A stretch of 64,000 nucleotides of DNA, from contig CAJNOJ010000088.1 of the NCBI GenBank assembly GCA_905250025.1, positions 124,001 through 188,000 of the forward strand. Reading direction: 5' to 3'. The position numbers were made by a program, and so were the translations under genes. Under the pieces are notes generated by a model. That model saw only the letters and a program-made list of their open reading frames with translations, made no database searches and had not been told where the DNA came from. Shown one piece after another: positions 10,567-21,888 of this stretch. Within the stretch, counting starts at the first letter, position 1. Each line of letters opens with the position of its first letter. The DNA comes from Adineta ricciae (taxonomy: Eukaryota; Rotifera; Eurotatoria; Adinetida; Adinetidae).

Positions 10567-11049
10567 GTTTCTTTTCTCAACAATATTTGTGATGAAGCAC
10601 TGTCTCGCTCTTTTATTCTTATCTCAAAATAAATATTGATAACCAAACATTGGACTCGTCGCTTATGGTATAATTCATTCCATTATCTTAAGATGAACTT
10701 TACACGGCATAATTAGACACATTCTGTGTGAGAAATGTTGAAGTACTCTTTATGTAAAGATTATATGCTGGTTCATCTCTCTCTCTCTTCCTCTTTTTTT
10801 GTTCTGAGATAAGTAGCTCATTCATAGTGAGCAAATATTCAGATGTGAATAATGTTTTTTTGTTACGAAGGATGCAAGGCATGAAAGACAAATAAATACC
10901 TGAAGCATATTAAATACAATTTGAAGATGAAGGGAGAGACAAAATGGCACAATAATCTATTGAAGCTCAGTTAATGAATGGAATAAACTATTCTGTACCC
11001 GACTAGATTTCTTTTTTACTTTTTTGTTAATGAAAGAGTTACATTTCTC
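10567..11049. other. Intergenic spacer
   Basis: Contains a CT-rich tract (about 10775-10800) and no coding pattern I trust. The 63-codon antisense frame at 10700-10891 lacks any family signature. Confidence 0.4.
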
Positions 11050-12100
11050 ATGGAGTCGTCATTGATAGCAGTGAAAATTCTTCAAGTTGCTTCTCTGTAC
11101 TCAACTGCAGTCGGCTGTCTTACCTTTACAGCTGGTGTTATTGGCAATGCAGTAAATATTCTAGTTTTCCTTCGAGTCGCACAGTTTCGTCATCATCGCA
11201 GTATCTTTTATCTCATCATCGAATCCATCTCTGATTTTCTCTATCAATTTTTCTCGATAACAATTACCATCTTCATATCCCTTTATGGTAATGACCTTAC
11301 GAATCGAGTGCTCATTTGGTGTCGATTAAAATATGTTTTCGCTCAATCGTTCGGTCTTATCACATTTTCAATGATCTGCTTCCAAGCAGTAGATCAATTC
11401 TTTTCGACGAATTATCGATGTGTCCTACGACAAATTTTCACGTATACACTAGCACAATACACAGCATTCGGAACTGTTTGTCTCTGGCTTTTGCATAGTC
11501 TTGCTTGTTCATTCTACGTGAGTATTATTCCATCGATTGGATGTATCATCTCTAATTCGATATGGATTCATTACGTAACCTATGTGTTTTATCCAGTTCT
11601 CGTTGGTTTTCTTCCGATTACTATCGCATCGGTGTTCAGTCTTTTAGCCTATCGAAATGTTCGTCGTATTGTTCGCCGGCAAGTTCCCATCGAACGCCGT
11701 CGATTTGACCAACAAATCACAGCGATGATCCTACTTCGAGTGATATGCTTCATCATTTTCACTCTACCTTATATAACATTTCGAATATACATCGTTAATG
11801 TACCTGTAGAGCAAACAGATCTGATTCATTATGCACTTTTACAGTTAGTTCAGGTCATCATCGTCTCCATTGTCAATCTAAATTACGCAGTAAGACGTAC
11901 AAGATGTTCTGTTTCTACTTGAAAGTTGTTGTTTTATCTAGGCTAATTTTTATATATTCTTCGTGTCGTCTGCACGCTACCGTCGACAAGTTAAGTATGT
12001 TTTGACGAAGAAATGCTGGAGAAGATGGCTTATTTGGAATACAAAAATTGTTCATCCGGAGAATCTCACTAATTATCTCCCAAACGTTGAAATGGAATGA
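11050..12100 (+). CDS. Rhodopsin-type 7TM receptor (orphan), copy 1
   Basis: Two exons, 11050-11889 and 11942-12100, with a 52-bp intron in phase 0; 332 residues. Seven hydrophobic segments are visible, starting with AGVIGNAVNILVFL (the TM1 GN motif) and including a TM3 end of AVDQFFST in the usual DRY place. Intracellular loop 3 is basic (RRIVRRQVPIERRRFDQQ). TM7 is split by the intron and ends in NLNYA/ANFYIFF, an NPxxY-like site, followed by a basic cytosolic tail. Joining the second exon is needed to complete TM7 and the tail. Ligand unknown; peptide-receptor-like by general look. A tandem copy lies 1.2 kb downstream. Confidence 0.8.
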
Positions 12101-13310
12101 AGAAATCTCGTCTTTGTTTAATGTTAGCACAACTCTTGTCCTGAATGAGTGCACGGCGATGACGAGTACTCTTGAAATGTTTTCTATAATTATCGTATGA
12201 TTTATCCTAATGATGTTACGTTTTGCGACTTTTTTAAAACTACGATGATGATAACGATCGTAATGCGTATGTTAGACTGACGTTCAATTAAACAAACGAG
12301 GAAGCCCTCGATGTCTTCATAAGATGAAACTTTTATACGAAAATAAATCCTGTTGGTGAAAGTCATTCACATGATTACAAGAACTACGAGCAATTTGCAT
12401 TAAAACCATAATTTTAGCGATGACTCAAAAGCAGATCTGCAATGCAAGTCACAAATTTTGAAAGAACTTCAATGATATCCCGGACCAAATTGGTAAAGTT
12501 AATATGTATCACTGTTAGTAATCTTGGCATTCTTCGGTATTTCATGAAAGTCATCTTTCGTTGTGGATTAGAATTTGCTGCAACTAGATCAAACAATGTC
12601 GCGCAATTAGTTGCTGAACTCATTATTTTCAACCATTCTGTTCATTGAAGCGTTCTTCTTTCCTTTTTTCTTTCTTGTTTACATCTATATGTGCTAAGTG
12701 CAGTTCGGTGCCATGATATATGTAAGCTATATCTTTTTTTCTCTCTATGCCGTCCGCCTGACTTCTCTTTGAACTGGTAAGATCAGACAGGCAGTTGTAT
12801 TTGAGCTGTAATCGACACTAGTTGTTTTTCTTTCTTTTCTTCTCTTCTCGTCGTTCTCCAATAAACGTTATCACGAAGATTTTGAATCATCTCGTTCGTC
12901 TCCGTCAACACCCAAGTAGGACAACCGCTTACACTAACCGAACCGATACAGATTCTAGCTTTATGTTACTTTCTGTCTAGTCTAGTGGGCAGCAGTCTTT
13001 GGCCTGTAAGAAAAATCTAACATTTACTTTATTTTATTCGGACTGGAAGATCTGTTTAATTGGCACTCACTACATTAATCCTTTTGAATTATTGAATAAA
13101 CTGGCTTTTCATGGTAATGTTTCTATAATCATCAGATAATCTGTAATTTGTTCGAGAGTGTAAATTAGTAGGCGAAAACGCATGGAAAAATAATGAAGAT
13201 AATATATGACAAAAAAGAATACTGAAATACTTCTTTTCCCCACAATACATTCATCAAAACACTAGTAGAGAACACTATTCATTCTCGGTTGGAGTGTAAT
13301 TATTTTTAAA
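12101..13310. other. Long intergenic spacer between receptor copies
   Basis: About 1.2 kb. Overlapping short open frames on both strands at 12414-12648 have no recognisable domain. I see no tRNA-like, snRNA-like or transposon structure. Several CT-rich tracts occur near 12830-12860. Confidence 0.4.
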
Positions 13311-14367
13311 ATGTCCTCGTCGGCCATTTTGACATTTGCATCGAACTACAGCTTATACTGTGACTTAATCACGTTCGTACTCGGGTTTATCGGAAATATT
13401 CTAAACTTGCTCGTTTTCGTTCAATTGAAATGTTTTCGTGATCATCGAATCACGTATTACTTCATCATTGACATAATCGCTATCTTTATTAATCGCACGG
13501 TTCAATTGTTTTTTACAATATCTACTTCATTCTATCAAAATGATTTGTACAACAATTCTCTCATCGGCTGTCGAGCGCGCACTGTACTCGTGCAAGCGGC
13601 AGGAAATATTTCGTATACTATGGTATACCTCGCTGCAATCGATCAGTACTGTTCAACGAACTATCGGCCCTGCCTTCGGCAATTGTTTACATTTCGTTTC
13701 GTTCAACGCGTCATCATTGTCACTGTCTGTTTTTGGTTTTCTATTAATCTCCTATTTGCACTGTACCTCGATGTACATCCATTATATGGATGTAATATAT
13801 ATAATGATATCTGGAGTCAGTATGTGATATATTTTCACTACCCAGTTCTCATTGGTATTTTTCCGATTACTATGGCATCGATATTTAGTCTTCTGGCCTA
13901 TCAAAATGTTCGTCGCATTATCCGACGACAGATTCCGATCGAACGCCGTCGATTTGATCAACAGATTACAGCTATGGTCTTGATTCGCGTTATCTTCTTT
14001 CTTCTCTTATTCACACCTTGGGTTTGCTATCGAATCTATTCGATCAATGCAACTACGAACAATTTCTCTGCTTTGCAATTTTCAATTTCCCGATTAGTTC
14101 AAGTTATTACTATCTGCTTCGTCAATGTTCAACATGGAGTAAGTTGTCTCTCTTTCTCTCTACTAATTTTCAGTTAGTCACACGATACTCTTTTGATTAC
14201 AGATTGGCTTTTATCTCTACATCATGATATCATCGCGGTATCGTCGTCAAGTCAAGTACGTTCTACGAAAGCGCATATGGCAACTTTGCAGATGCACATG
14301 TCATAAAGCACCGAATCGTATATTTCCAGACAATCTTTCAACGGGATCCAATTTCGAATTGCAATGA
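13311..14367 (+). CDS. Rhodopsin-type 7TM receptor (orphan), copy 2
   Basis: Two exons, 13311-14138 and 14203-14367, with a 64-bp intron at the same TM7 position and phase as in copy 1; 330 residues. TM1 has GFIGNILNLLVF, TM3 ends in AIDQYCST, and loop 3 repeats the copy-1 signature (RRIIRRQIPIERRRFDQQ). The tail after TM7 is basic and contains RYRRQVKYVL, as in copy 1. A nearer acceptor (TTTTCAG at 14173) exists, but only the later one keeps the frame and the NPxxY-like junction. Tandem duplication with divergence; ligand unknown. Confidence 0.8.
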
Positions 14368-14868
14368 ACAAAGTTCAAAGAGTTACACACAATCAGACCT
14401 CTTCAATGTTTGAGAACATCAAATATATCTCATAGAGGCTTTTCACTAATTAGTGAAAGAAAATGGAATGACAGACCTACTCTATAAACTAGAATCTCAT
14501 TAAAAAAAATATGAAATTCACGTGCCGTTTTAGCTATATTTTACATTTACTGAGAATTTTTTTAAAAATAGCATCAACTGGTTGACGCAGCGAAGACAAC
14601 AAGATACCGCATATATCTTGTTGATGCGTTCAACAATAGAATGGATTTTAGTTCGTTTATATACGTATGCCAAATACAGTAAGTAGGCCATTCCTATAAA
14701 TAAGGAAATATATGCTTAACTATTGGCAGTGAGAATAGAGCATGAGCTCATTGGTGATAAGTTCATGCTCTTATTGTTAGATTCAAGTTTTCAACGAATG
14801 TAATTAATCTTCCGAAAACAAATATAGAAGATTTATTTGAAGCTTTATTGATATACAAAATATAGAGT
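14368..14868. other. Intergenic spacer with hairpins
   Basis: Contains two imperfect palindromes: one at 14571-14627 and one near 14737-14772 with arms GAGCATGA and TCATGCTC. No gene seen. Confidence 0.4.
14571..14627. repeat. Nested inverted repeat (hairpin)
   Basis: Outer arms GCATCAAC (14571-14578) and GTTGATGC (14620-14627), and an inner 10-bp perfect stem CAACAAGATA / TATCTTGTTG (14598-14607 and 14614-14623) with a short loop. Outer and inner arms overlap on the right side, so the two pairings are alternatives. Role unknown. Confidence 0.4.
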
Positions 14869-15862
14869 TTAAACGTGGCGAAGATCGAAATCAGCCATTA
14901 AACCGAAATGATCAGAGAGAAAAACGTTTTCCACGGAGGGACCTACATATCCTAATGATAAAACATTCAATATGTCAGTTCCAAGGTTGTTTGCTTTTGG
15001 TATATGTGCAATTGGTTGATTTCCGATAATTTTTATTCCAATAGGAATAATACGTGAACTGCGAAACATCATCCGATCTAATCGTGCTTCTCGAAGTGTT
15101 GTTAAACCAGGATCGTAAAGTCCATTCAATCTTGGCCATAGATCAGTCCAGTTTGCAAGAATATTCATTTGGTCGAAGTTTTCAGGCCATTGGTAATCGA
15201 AGTTAAAATCACCTACTAATAAACAAGTGGCACGAGAACGTTTCTTGGTATATTTATCAAATATCGCTTGACAGATTTGTAATTGTTCGGATCGAGTATC
15301 TTCGTTTCGTCGCATCGATTCTAAATGAACAGTCCCTATTGCCAATAGTTCTGATCCGACTTGTATCTCAGCAAGCAGTAGTTGTCTTCCTAATTTCGAT
15401 GGAAAAGGTATCGACATGAGTTGTTGTACAGGTAAACGTTTGTCGATCAGCATCACCACACCATAACTATCCGGACTAGTCACAAAAGTTCGTCCATCAA
15501 TATCACTTACTAAATATCGACGTTGTATCCATGGTTGAGAAATTAAACCTTGTAAAACCGATCGGGTCACTAAGCAAAATGACAAATTCACATTTTCAGA
15601 AGCAACTTCTTCCAATCCTACTTTCTTGTAAGCATATGACCTGTGCATTCGTATGTTGTAGAAGTAAATTGAGATGATGGAATCGTTGCGGTTGGTATCT
15701 TGTATCGAACCATATATTGTATGTAATAACACGAAGTGATGTATGTTGATATGTCTCCGGATAATACGCCATCGTTGGATCCTTTGGTACCCAACGATGT
15801 TTATTCGCATTGTAATACCAGATCGGCAAACGATTGTAAGGTTTGAAACTCTCTACAAACAA
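14869..15862 (-). CDS. TDP2-like endonuclease/exonuclease/phosphatase protein, 5' exon unresolved
   Basis: Two exons found, from about 15851 down to 15622 and 15569-14869, joined by a 52-bp intron (15570-15621) that turns LQE + exon 2 into QEMTRSVLQGL. EEP-fold motifs are complete: TYNIWF, CLQE, TVHLESMRRNEDTRSEQL, GDFNFDY and FLSDHFGLMADF. The HLESxR spacing and the C-terminal SDHxGL are those of tyrosyl-DNA phosphodiesterase 2, which removes topoisomerase II-DNA tyrosyl adducts with Mg2+. The left end of the first exon abuts a possible acceptor (TTTGTAG), and no in-frame ATG is present, so a further 5' exon must lie upstream in 15900-16250. A neutral sphingomyelinase-like role is the alternative. 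Confidence 0.7.
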
Positions 15863-16749
15863 ACAACTTACATATTTGAATCGGATTCATCGATCTCCTA
15901 ACTGTACATACGCATTGTCGAAGGAATTGCTACTATACCTTACATAAGGTCGGTTTATTCAATCTAGAAAAGTACTAAGTTTTTGAATTACATCATAGAC
16001 AATTTACAATTTTCTTGCACGAAAATATTTTCAGCAGAATTTTGATCAAATTATCAGAGCATACTACATTTCGGTAAAATATGTAACTTGGTTCGTTATC
16101 ACTGCGATCAAACGATTCACTTATTAGCTTTTCTAACATAATATAACGTTTTCTCCTCTTTTCTTCGTGCGTGTTACGACTGATAGACTTTATTTGCTAT
16201 GCATGTATGTAATAAGGGTAAAATGCGAATGATATGAAGGGTAGAGTCGAAGAAAAGTCATCATAAACAGAATAACAAATTAAACATAATAAAAAAATAT
16301 GTTTTTTATCGAAAGAAACGAATGCGTTCGATAGACCAGTTTTTATTCAATTACAAATTATTTAAACGATAATGAAACATTTTTCGATTGTGAACCTTCA
16401 CGAAAAGAACGTAACTACTGAGTACACCATTGCAGATCAATTAATTCTTGCATGCTTTTTTTTACATATATAGTCTTCTTATTCATAATTTCATATTCCT
16501 TCACTACCATGTAATATGAGCGTCCAATTATGAACTAGGTTCTATGAAAAATACTTGTTTACGTGTTATAGAAAACGATTACGCAACAATTGCTATTCTT
16601 GAGAGTCAGGGTACACGACCAACATGAACTTTTGCAGCTCTTTCGATTATCTAAACTTTATTTTTAAGTGGTTCCCGATTCCTGTATTTTGAAGATCAAA
16701 TAGCAGAGAACAAGAAAAAAAACGTGTTTTCTCTTTATATTTGGTGTTA
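15863..16749. other. Intergenic spacer, probably holding a 5' exon
   Basis: AT-rich. The missing first exon of the TDP2-like gene should lie here, but I could not fix it. No other coding pattern seen. Confidence 0.35.
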
Positions 16750-17262
16750 TTAAAACGCAGCTGCTTGTAACTCGCGTGTCATGTGCAAATCATCGTCATT
16801 TCCTTCATCTTCCAACCAGCGTTGGTTATCGTTTGTCGCTGTTCTCAATTTGTGTGAAATACGATGACGTGGCTCGATGTTAAGTGCATCTTCTTTTGTC
16901 GCTTCCATATCGATTAAAGCTAATCGTTGAATTTCATTTCTTACGAATGGTTCAAAACCTCGATAAATTTTACCAATCGAACGTGTAACAAAACGTTTGT
17001 CGATCACATCCGTTGCTTTAATACTGTCGATGACTGCTTGAATAAAACAACGCATTTCACCACTCATTTCGATAGTTGTCAACGGTGGTAATTGTGATGC
17101 CTCTTGTTTAAGATTAGCCAACAGTTGAGTATTAGTTGCATCGTCCACACGATTTGTCATGACTCGTTCGATAAGAGACGAACCATTTGGAAAATGAAAA
17201 GCAGTTAAGACTTGAGAAACTGCTTGAAGTAATCCATTCAGATCGAGCTGCTCACTTGCCAT
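16750..17262 (-). CDS. Hypothetical helical protein
   Basis: Single exon, 170 residues from MASEQLDLNG at 17262; the frame continues upstream to an ATG at 17379, but that extension is tyrosine-rich and covers a TATATATATA tract more like a promoter. The protein is mainly helical and soluble, with alternating hydrophobic residues, an acidic stretch near the end (WLEDEGNDDDLH), and no cysteine pattern, signal peptide or membrane segment. I do not recognise a family. Codon use and composition match neighbouring genes, so I think it is real. Confidence 0.55.
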   Translation of the reverse strand: MASEQLDLNGLLQAVSQVLTAFHFPNGSSLIERVMTNRVDDATNTQLLANLKQEASQLPPLTTIEMSGEMRCFIQAVIDSIKATDVIDKRFVTRSIGKIYRGFEPFVRNEIQRLALIDMEATKEDALNIEPRHRISHKLRTATNDNQRWLEDEGNDDDLHMTRELQAAAF

Positions 17263-17497
17263 TTTTGTGTTCTCTTTCCTCAAGCATTTGTATATATATA
17301 TGACGTACTGGATTCTTACGAAATATAGGTCGTTGTGTCGAAAGGCAACTACTATCATACGATGTTTCTCATTGGTCATTTCTATTTATACAAAAGAACG
17401 AATATAGTTTATTTCTTCCACGCATGTGTCTTACAGTTTAATTTCCAAAGTTAGATATAGTTTTCTCGCTAACTTAATTGTTATTGGTGTCTATATA

Positions 17498-19230
17498 TAA
17501 AAGGAATGAAAAGTAACAGTTGGAGACGTAAAGAACATTACCGTACGTTCTTGTACATTGATTTCAAACTCTTCTAGTGCTTCTTCGCCGATGTGATTGT
17601 TGGTAAGATTTAAATAAGTGAATGTCTGAAATCAGTCAGCGACGCATTTATGCAATCATATCAAAAAAATAAACATTTACTTGATTTTCTTTTAGAACAT
17701 CTAGCAGGTAGTTCGCTCCTTGACTTGAAACAAGATTTCGTGATATACTGAGGGATGTCAATGTCTTTGAAAACAAATCGATTGGACTAAAAAGAAAGCT
17801 ATGAGAATAATAGTCTTACTTGGTTAGATTTAAGAGCATTGGCAAAATGTTGTGCTCCCTCATCTTCAATTGAATTTTGTGAAAGAACAAATGTAATCAG
17901 TTTGTACAATGAAGAATCAGTCAAGATATGTCGTCGAATGAGATGAAATATATCGATAACAAACTGACATTATTGTGTTGTAAAGCACTAGCAACTTACA
18001 TGATTCTCATTCAGAGCTTTCACCAAGTATTCTATGTCACTATCGTTGATTTCATTATGATTTGTTTTGAGCACAGAAAGTGTCTGATTACGTCGGAGAG
18101 CATTGGCAAGATGTTCTGCACCACTAGCGAAGATGCGATTATTCGAAATATCAAGTTCGATGAGTGTCTGTATCAGAATTTCACATCAACGAACAAATCA
18201 GTACAAATAAAAGCAACTTTTACTGTGTTGTGTATCAGAGCATTAGCTATGTATTCAACTCCTTGACTTCCAATCCTATTTCCGGCGAGGATGAGCGTCG
18301 TGAGTGTCTATATGGAATAATGGGGACAACAATAGAAGAAAAAAAAACGAGATGATGTTACTGTATTTCGATGAAGAATGATAGTTAAGAGTTTCGCAGA
18401 ATCTTTATCAAGACCAATTTGTGTAAGATTGAGTGTTGTCAATCCGTTGATGAAATAAAGATTTATAAAATCGATCACTGTCGAAGCTTACTTTGTTCTT
18501 TGATAAAGCACTAGCTAGATGTTTGATTTTCTGAATGTCAATGTAATTATGTGAGAAACAGAATGTTTTCAGTATCTAAATAAATCGATCGTAAGATAAA
18601 CAAAAACCATTGAATATTTACTTTGTTATGTAATAAAGAATTAGATTTCAATCTTGTTCCTAGATCATCAATATAATTGATAGAGAAAACCAATTTGATC
18701 AGCGTCTAGGTGAATATACTGAATCAATGTGATAATAAAAAGGAGTAGTCTACTTCATTTTGTTTTAATAAATTGCCCAGAATTTTAGCTCCTTCAGAAC
18801 AGATTGGAGTGTGTTTTGTAATGAGTGTTGTAAGTGTCTGTATGAAATCAAAACAGAGTTGATCAGATATACAATGGACAAAGTCTCACTTTATTCTCAA
18901 GTAAAGCGTTGGATCAATGTTGCAGAGCACTAAATGTCATATCAATATGTGAAGTTCAAGCATGGTAAGTAAGTGTTAAAGGGAACACATGAGGATGATT
19001 CGGAACATGAAATTCTGAACTATTTCTTTATTCAATCGAAGAGCATCGGCGAAATATTCTATCCTTTGATCATTTACGCCTCTACCTAAGTCAGATATGA
19101 AGTGCAATGATCGCTTATTGCAAAATGTACATGAATAACAGAATGTTTTTTCAAACAGTCCTCGCAATATATGCAATTCCTTTTGCAGTAAACGCCAGTT
19201 CATCTTGCATCAAGTGTCGTCAATTCCTAG
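17498..19230 (-). pseudogene. Leucine-rich-repeat (NLRC3/RNase-inhibitor-like) gene, decaying
   Basis: Eleven or more exons, most encoding one 28-residue ribonuclease-inhibitor-type repeat flanked by short introns. Clear repeats: TLTTLITKHTPICSEGAKIL (about 18756-18840), a repeat at 18622-18700, one at 18490-18573, LAGNRIGSQGVEYIANAL (18205-18290), a double-repeat exon (18003-18172) with LDISNNRIFASGAEHLANAL, FVLSQNSIEDEGAQHFANAL (17818-17903) and SISRNLVSSQGANYLLDVL (17690-17765). The last exon ends in a stop near 17498. Lesions: the repeat at about 18885-18970 has two in-frame TGA codons, and two exons (near 17903 and 18450) have no AG acceptor. Upstream repeats at 19000-19230 are also degraded. 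Probably once an NLR-like or LRR-only protein. Confidence 0.65.
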
Positions 19231-19563
19231 AGCGAATATGACGTATCGAGATTTGATTCGACTAAACATCATACTCGGTATTGACGGCAGGTGTCTATAA
19301 CAGCGTTAAGCCTTGAAAAGACTTTCAAATGATCAAGAATTCAGGAGATTATTTCAACAAGTAGTGTATGAAGTGCTAGTGTCATTTTGTCAGCAAAAAA
19401 AACGAAATAACGTCTTGTAATTACATAACAAGTTGCAGTAATGCGGCTCGTCGATGAGTCATATTCTCTTTCTCAGTTCTATAAGTCATTTCTCATTATT
19501 TCGCAATAGCTATGCACCATAAGACTCTCGTACATTCTTGTGCATTCATTCAAACACTCGCTC

Positions 19564-20739
19564 ATGGAGTTGAATATGCAAACTCTCTACGATGATCTGA
19601 TGAAACTCTGTTCAGTCGACGATACTTTTTACTACAAAGATGTTCGCCTCCAATCAGTTTCCTATCGGATTTTTAACTATCGTCTTTGTACTTATGCCGC
19701 ATTTCAGTCGCGTCCAGCAGCGTTGAACTGTCGTGGAACAATGTTCAATATAACAAATCCGAAGAGAATTCAACTTGTTTCTCTACCATTAGAAAAATTC
19801 TTTAACTATAACGAAGGTTTTGGCCGGCAACAATTCCATCAACGCGGTCGATTTGGTGATAAAATGGAAAAAATGGATGGAACATTGATCTCAACATTTC
19901 TCCATCGAACAACTGCAAATCAAATATCAGTCCGATTGAAATCCAAACAATCGCTTATCTCCAAACAAGCCACCGAAGCAGCAGAGTTGCTCACAGGTCA
20001 GTTTCAAGCTGAAGTGGAATATTTAGCTCGTCAGAATTACACTGTAAATATCGAATACACATCACCAACAAATCACGTCGTTGTTTCCTATCCCGAAGCA
20101 AAACTTAGTATTCTTTCCATTCGTTCACATGAAACTGGTGAATCGTACTATGGTACTCGATTACGAACATTTTTCCTCGAAAACAACTTTCCTACCATGC
20201 TCAATCATATTGTTTCATTTCATTCCGTTCCAACACATGTATCACAGCAGGACTTACTTGATAGCATTGCACAAGAGTCTTATGGTGAAGGTTACGTAGT
20301 TGAAATCATTCATCCGAATTGTTCTCCGTATCTTGTGAAGATCAAAACACAAAAATATCTTGGTTTACATCGAGACGGTGCGAATGCAAATTCTGATCGT
20401 TCTCTATTCGAAGCTATCATTCAAGAGGAAGTCGACGATCTAAGAGGATTGTACCAACATGATCCCGAAACATTGCAAAAAATCGATGCCATGGAACAAC
20501 ATGTTCGACCGATATACAACCATATGATTGAATTAATAGAACAGTTTTATCAAAAATACAAGCATCTACCAAAAAATACTTATAAAAAAATCATTTCTCA
20601 AACATGTAATATGGAAATATACTCTCCATTATTACTGAGACTACACGATGGTGCAGACAACGATTATAAAGGATTTGCAATGAAACATGCAAAAGATTTA
20701 TTCGGAATCGGTAACAATGATGAAACAACGCGAACATAG
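19564..20739 (+). CDS. T4 Rnl1-type ATP-dependent RNA ligase
   Basis: Single exon, 391 residues from the ATG at 19564; the in-frame GTG at 19540 is not used. All nucleotidyltransferase motifs of the phage T4 RNA ligase 1 family are present in order: upstream RGTMF; motif I KMDGTLIS with the adenylated lysine at about residue 103 (T4 Rnl1 uses Lys99); motif III-like NIEYTSPTNHVVVSY; motif IV EGYVVEI; motif V VKIKTQKYLGLH. The C-terminal helical domain matches in length (T4 Rnl1 is 374 residues). The enzyme should seal 3'-OH and 5'-phosphate RNA ends, as in repair of cut tRNA. Such proteins are typical of phage, fungi and some bacteria, so transfer into this animal is likely. Its stop lies 7 bp from the stop of the opposite gene. 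Confidence 0.88.
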   Translation: MELNMQTLYDDLMKLCSVDDTFYYKDVRLQSVSYRIFNYRLCTYAAFQSRPAALNCRGTMFNITNPKRIQLVSLPLEKFFNYNEGFGRQQFHQRGRFGDKMEKMDGTLISTFLHRTTANQISVRLKSKQSLISKQATEAAELLTGQFQAEVEYLARQNYTVNIEYTSPTNHVVVSYPEAKLSILSIRSHETGESYYGTRLRTFFLENNFPTMLNHIVSFHSVPTHVSQQDLLDSIAQESYGEGYVVEIIHPNCSPYLVKIKTQKYLGLHRDGANANSDRSLFEAIIQEEVDDLRGLYQHDPETLQKIDAMEQHVRPIYNHMIELIEQFYQKYKHLPKNTYKKIISQTCNMEIYSPLLLRLHDGADNDYKGFAMKHAKDLFGIGNNDETTRT

Positions 20740-20746
20740 CACATAT

Positions 20747-21718
20747 TTATTGTAAATAATATCGTGCGTATGTCGCTAGCACACCTGCTGCTAATCCACT
20801 TTTATGTGATAAACATTCATGAGCCATGATTTGTTCGACTAATAAATGTCGAGAAGAGATACTCACTTCTGATGCGTTATTAAAACAGTTATACTGCGGG
20901 TCTTGCCATGTTAGAATCGTGCCTAACCAGTCAGAACGTAGGAACTCTTCGTAACCGATAACGGAACACAACAAGAGTTGTTCGAGAAATAAATCTTGAC
21001 AGATATGATTGTTGATATTGAAATTTGCATCTTCATAAATATTTGCACAAAAGAAATCTTCTAAATACGAACGATTTGATACGAGATCTGCATTCTGACA
21101 ATGGACATCTTGTGCAATCAACAGCCAGAGTAATTGATGAGTTAAACGATACGAGCTGGTCATTTGTGCGGTCATTTTCTTCCAGCATAAATTACTTATC
21201 GAGCATGAAGGAGCATTCATCTGACTAAGTAGTTCGCTAAAGCATTGATCGGAGAGTTCAGCATCGAAAAACGAATCTTTCTCTTGATTACGTTCAATCA
21301 GCGTTTGATTAAGTTTTCTCGGGCGATATTCTACCACAAATTCTCGTGAAATAAGACGACTAAATCTTTTAAAGTAGGCTGAATCTGTATCAACCAATTG
21401 TTGAATACTTTTCTTTACTATACGATCAATTCGAGTCGAGAATGATTGAATGATATGCTTTTGGTCAGTCAGTTGCGTTGAGGAATCGAGCGATTGACTA
21501 AGCGCATTCAATTGACCTTGTGCGACGCGTAAGCAAAATACTCCATCAGGATTAATATCTTTGGCATCATTTTCGAAAAAATCGAGTAGACGTTGTAAAG
21601 CATTCAGTGTTTGACTAGCGTGTTGGATGCGTTGATCATCAGATATTGACACCGGAGGGCTGGAGACAGAAAAGATCACTGTTTGCACCAGAAAGAAAAA
21701 CACGAATATACGTAACAT
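20747..21718 (-). CDS. Secreted C16orf89-like (UPF0764) protein
   Basis: Single exon, 323 residues from the ATG at 21718. It begins with a clear signal peptide (MLRIFVFFFLVQTVIFSVSS). The body is cysteine-containing and helical, with the pattern CFSELL...CSISNLCWKKMT...YRLTHQLLWLLIAQDVHC, which is the hallmark of the C16orf89/UPF0764 family of secreted proteins found in many animals. The family's molecular role is unknown. The last residues lie only 7 bp from the RNA ligase stop on the other strand, so the 3' ends of the two transcripts must overlap. Confidence 0.75.
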   Translation of the reverse strand: MLRIFVFFFLVQTVIFSVSSPPVSISDDQRIQHASQTLNALQRLLDFFENDAKDINPDGVFCLRVAQGQLNALSQSLDSSTQLTDQKHIIQSFSTRIDRIVKKSIQQLVDTDSAYFKRFSRLISREFVVEYRPRKLNQTLIERNQEKDSFFDAELSDQCFSELLSQMNAPSCSISNLCWKKMTAQMTSSYRLTHQLLWLLIAQDVHCQNADLVSNRSYLEDFFCANIYEDANFNINNHICQDLFLEQLLLCSVIGYEEFLRSDWLGTILTWQDPQYNCFNNASEVSISSRHLLVEQIMAHECLSHKSGLAAGVLATYARYYLQ

Positions 21719-21888
21719 ATTAGCTTTTATTCGAAAAAGAGAGAAGTCAAATGGCTATCGAGTATAACTATTACTCCTTAAAATAGAAGTATTAGCCGTA
21801 ATAATTCGATGACAAAGAAAGGAGCACATGGATGTGACTCTTTTGTCTCTTTATAATAAATGATGACGTCAACTATTGTACACCAACC

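Noticed and set aside
10700..10891. 63-codon minus-strand frame
   Set aside because: Low-complexity, CT-tract derived and without any known pattern.
12414..12648. Overlapping short open frames on both strands
   Set aside because: No domain, no start context, and mirror-image overlap typical of chance frames.
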